From the NCBI RefSeq assembly GCF_026810225.1, contig NZ_CP113865.1:2299501-2363500 (forward strand): 64,000 bases of DNA, read 5' to 3'. The stretch is from Caldicellulosiruptor morganii (GTDB lineage Bacteria; Bacillota; Thermoanaerobacteria; Caldicellulosiruptorales; Caldicellulosiruptoraceae). Shown one piece after another: positions 63,181 through 64,000 of the stretch. A model generated the notes under the pieces. It searched no databases, was not told where the DNA came from, and saw nothing but the letters and a program-made list of their open reading frames with translations. Every line of letters starts with the position of its first letter. Within the stretch, counting starts at the first letter, position 1. The translations under genes and the position numbers were made by a program.

Positions 63181-63312
63181 GAATAGCCATTTTGCCCCCT
63201 CACATCCATCGCAGCAACAACAAAGCCAGCTGCTGCCAAAGCAAACTTGTCACTCCAATCACCTGAATACCAGGCATAACCATGAAAGCTCAGCACTGCA
63301 GGTAAAGCAAAG
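63181..63312 (-). pseudogene. Fragment of a CE7 acetyl xylan esterase
   Basis: About 43 residues, LPAVLSFHGYAWYSGDWSDK then FALAAAGFVVAAMDVRGQNG, match the CE7 (cephalosporin C deacetylase/acetyl xylan esterase) region just before the catalytic Ser (HGY--YSGDW, MDVRGQ-G). Nothing of the gene is left on either side: the ptsI stop is 20 bp upstream and a terminator closes the fragment. A deletion relic between ptsI and its terminator. Confidence 0.75.
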
Positions 63313-63332
63313 CCTTAAGCAGCCTTATCTTC

Positions 63333-64000
63333 TTAGCTTATCTGTAAATGTTCACTTATTTTGCTTTTTTCTACATTATAATCTGTCTCTGTTATTTTCT
63401 TTTTAACGCTTAAAACCTTTGCTGGATTTACGCTAAGCTCATCCACTCCAAGCCCAATCAAGATTGGCACAATATTTTCATCAGAAGCTATCTCTCCACA
63501 AACTCCAACCTCTTTACCTTTTTTGTGGGCGTTGTCAATTGTCATTTTAATTAACCTCAAAATGGCAGGATTCAATGGGTCATACAAGTATGAAACCTTT
63601 TCATTTGTTCTATCAATTGCAAGCGTATATTGAATAAGGTCATTTGTCCCTATGCTGAAAAAATCCACCTCATCGGCAAGAATGTCTGAAACAATTGCTG
63701 CAGCAGGTGTTTCAATCATTATGCCTATCTCTATTTTTTTTGAAAAATCAATCCCCTGGCTTTTGAGCTCTTCTTTAGCTTCTTGCAAAATACTCTTTGC
63801 CTGTCTTACCTCATAAACGCTTGTTATCATGGGGAACATTATTTTCAAATTTCCATAAACCGACGCTCTCAAAAGCGCTTTTAACTGTGTCTTAAATAAA
63901 TCTTTATTACCCAAGCAAAACCTTATAGCTCTGTAACCCAAAAATGGATTGAGCTCGTTTTCTATATTTAAGTATGGAATATTTTTATCCCCACCAATAT
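63333..64000 (-). CDS. ptsI: PTS enzyme I, C-terminal part (runs off the window)
   Basis: The frame continues through the right edge. Visible are about 222 residues of the PEP-binding barrel: ELNPFLGYRAIRFCL, NLKIMFPMITSVYEVRQAK, EIGIMIETPAAAIVSDILA, DFFSIGTNDLIQYTLAIDR and GVCGEIASDENIVPILIGLG with the catalytic Cys. This is the typical EI end, phosphorylated from phosphoenolpyruvate and passing phosphate to HPr. Stop at 63333. The frame is open across 63942-64000 (GGDKNIPYLNIENELNPF), so the gene start is outside the window. Confidence 0.93.
   Translation of the reverse strand, partial: IGGDKNIPYLNIENELNPFLGYRAIRFCLGNKDLFKTQLKALLRASVYGNLKIMFPMITSVYEVRQAKSILQEAKEELKSQGIDFSKKIEIGIMIETPAAAIVSDILADEVDFFSIGTNDLIQYTLAIDRTNEKVSYLYDPLNPAILRLIKMTIDNAHKKGKEVGVCGEIASDENIVPILIGLGVDELSVNPAKVLSVKKKITETDYNVEKSKISEHLQIS

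Overview
The window comes from a low-GC, AT-rich thermophilic Firmicute. The gene set (intracellular GH10 xylanase, acetyl esterase and NodB-type deacetylase, [FeFe]-hydrogenase maturase HydG, rubrerythrin, BioY, RecD2, YvrJ/DUF1659/DUF2922 trio, partly decayed spoVA operon, very large CRISPR locus) fits Caldicellulosiruptor or a close relative. That assignment is inferred from gene content, not from a database search.

Layout. 1-5056: type III-B CRISPR effector operon on the + strand (end of a probable cmr2/cas10, then cmr3, cmr1, cmr4, cmr5, cmr6). 5417-8051: a complete IS4-type insertion sequence, two small unknown genes and a tnpB relic. 8582-23379: one giant CRISPR array. I count 149 repeats of 29 bp by hand, in four blocks, because three insertion sequences sit inside spacers: a second identical copy of the IS4-type element and two unrelated IS110-family elements with long non-coding left ends (candidate bridge RNAs). 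Repeat orientation, the decayed repeat at 8582 and the leader at 23380-23604 show that the array is transcribed on the - strand, away from the cas genes. 23605-32943 (- strand): complete type I-B operon cas6-cas8b1(cst1)-small helical gene-cas7(cst2)-cas5-cas3-cas4-cas1-cas2. Cas6 is the only crRNA-processing enzyme visible, so the I-B and Cmr effectors probably share this array.

33336-37295 is a three-gene xylan operon (SGNH acetyl esterase, polysaccharide deacetylase, GH10) ending in a strong terminator. 37430-38790 is a TnpB-only IS605-type element. 38830-40908 encodes a GH13 protein behind a LacI-type operator. 41401-54550 is housekeeping: BioY with a BirA-like operator, RecD2, a ComK-like protein, the YvrJ trio, spoVAC/AE flanking a deleted spoVAD, QueC, an M23 peptidase, an AbrB regulator with RsmI and TrmN6, a CheY, and HydG with its TM1266-type partner gene behind a structured leader. 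54868-64000 holds a GT2/PlsY pair, Fur/PerR-rubrerythrin, a type II restriction-modification pair resembling MjaI whose methyltransferase carries an SNase-like tail, a secreted protein, a membrane protein, and the C-terminal part of PTS enzyme I. Five or six gene relics (tnpB, spoVAD, a GH13 C-terminus, DUF2752, a CE7 esterase) show ongoing gene loss.

Most notable: (i) the array keeps pairs of spacers taken from the same protospacer that differ only in length at the PAM-distal end; (ii) both IS110 elements end in a -35 box and begin with a -10 box, and a 17-bp spacing at the circle junction independently predicts normal 36-37 nt host spacers; (iii) a repeat-like motif lies in the leader at the predicted transcription start; (iv) a separate Cas11-like small-subunit gene lies in the I-B operon; (v) a methyltransferase is fused to a catalytically depleted SNase fold.
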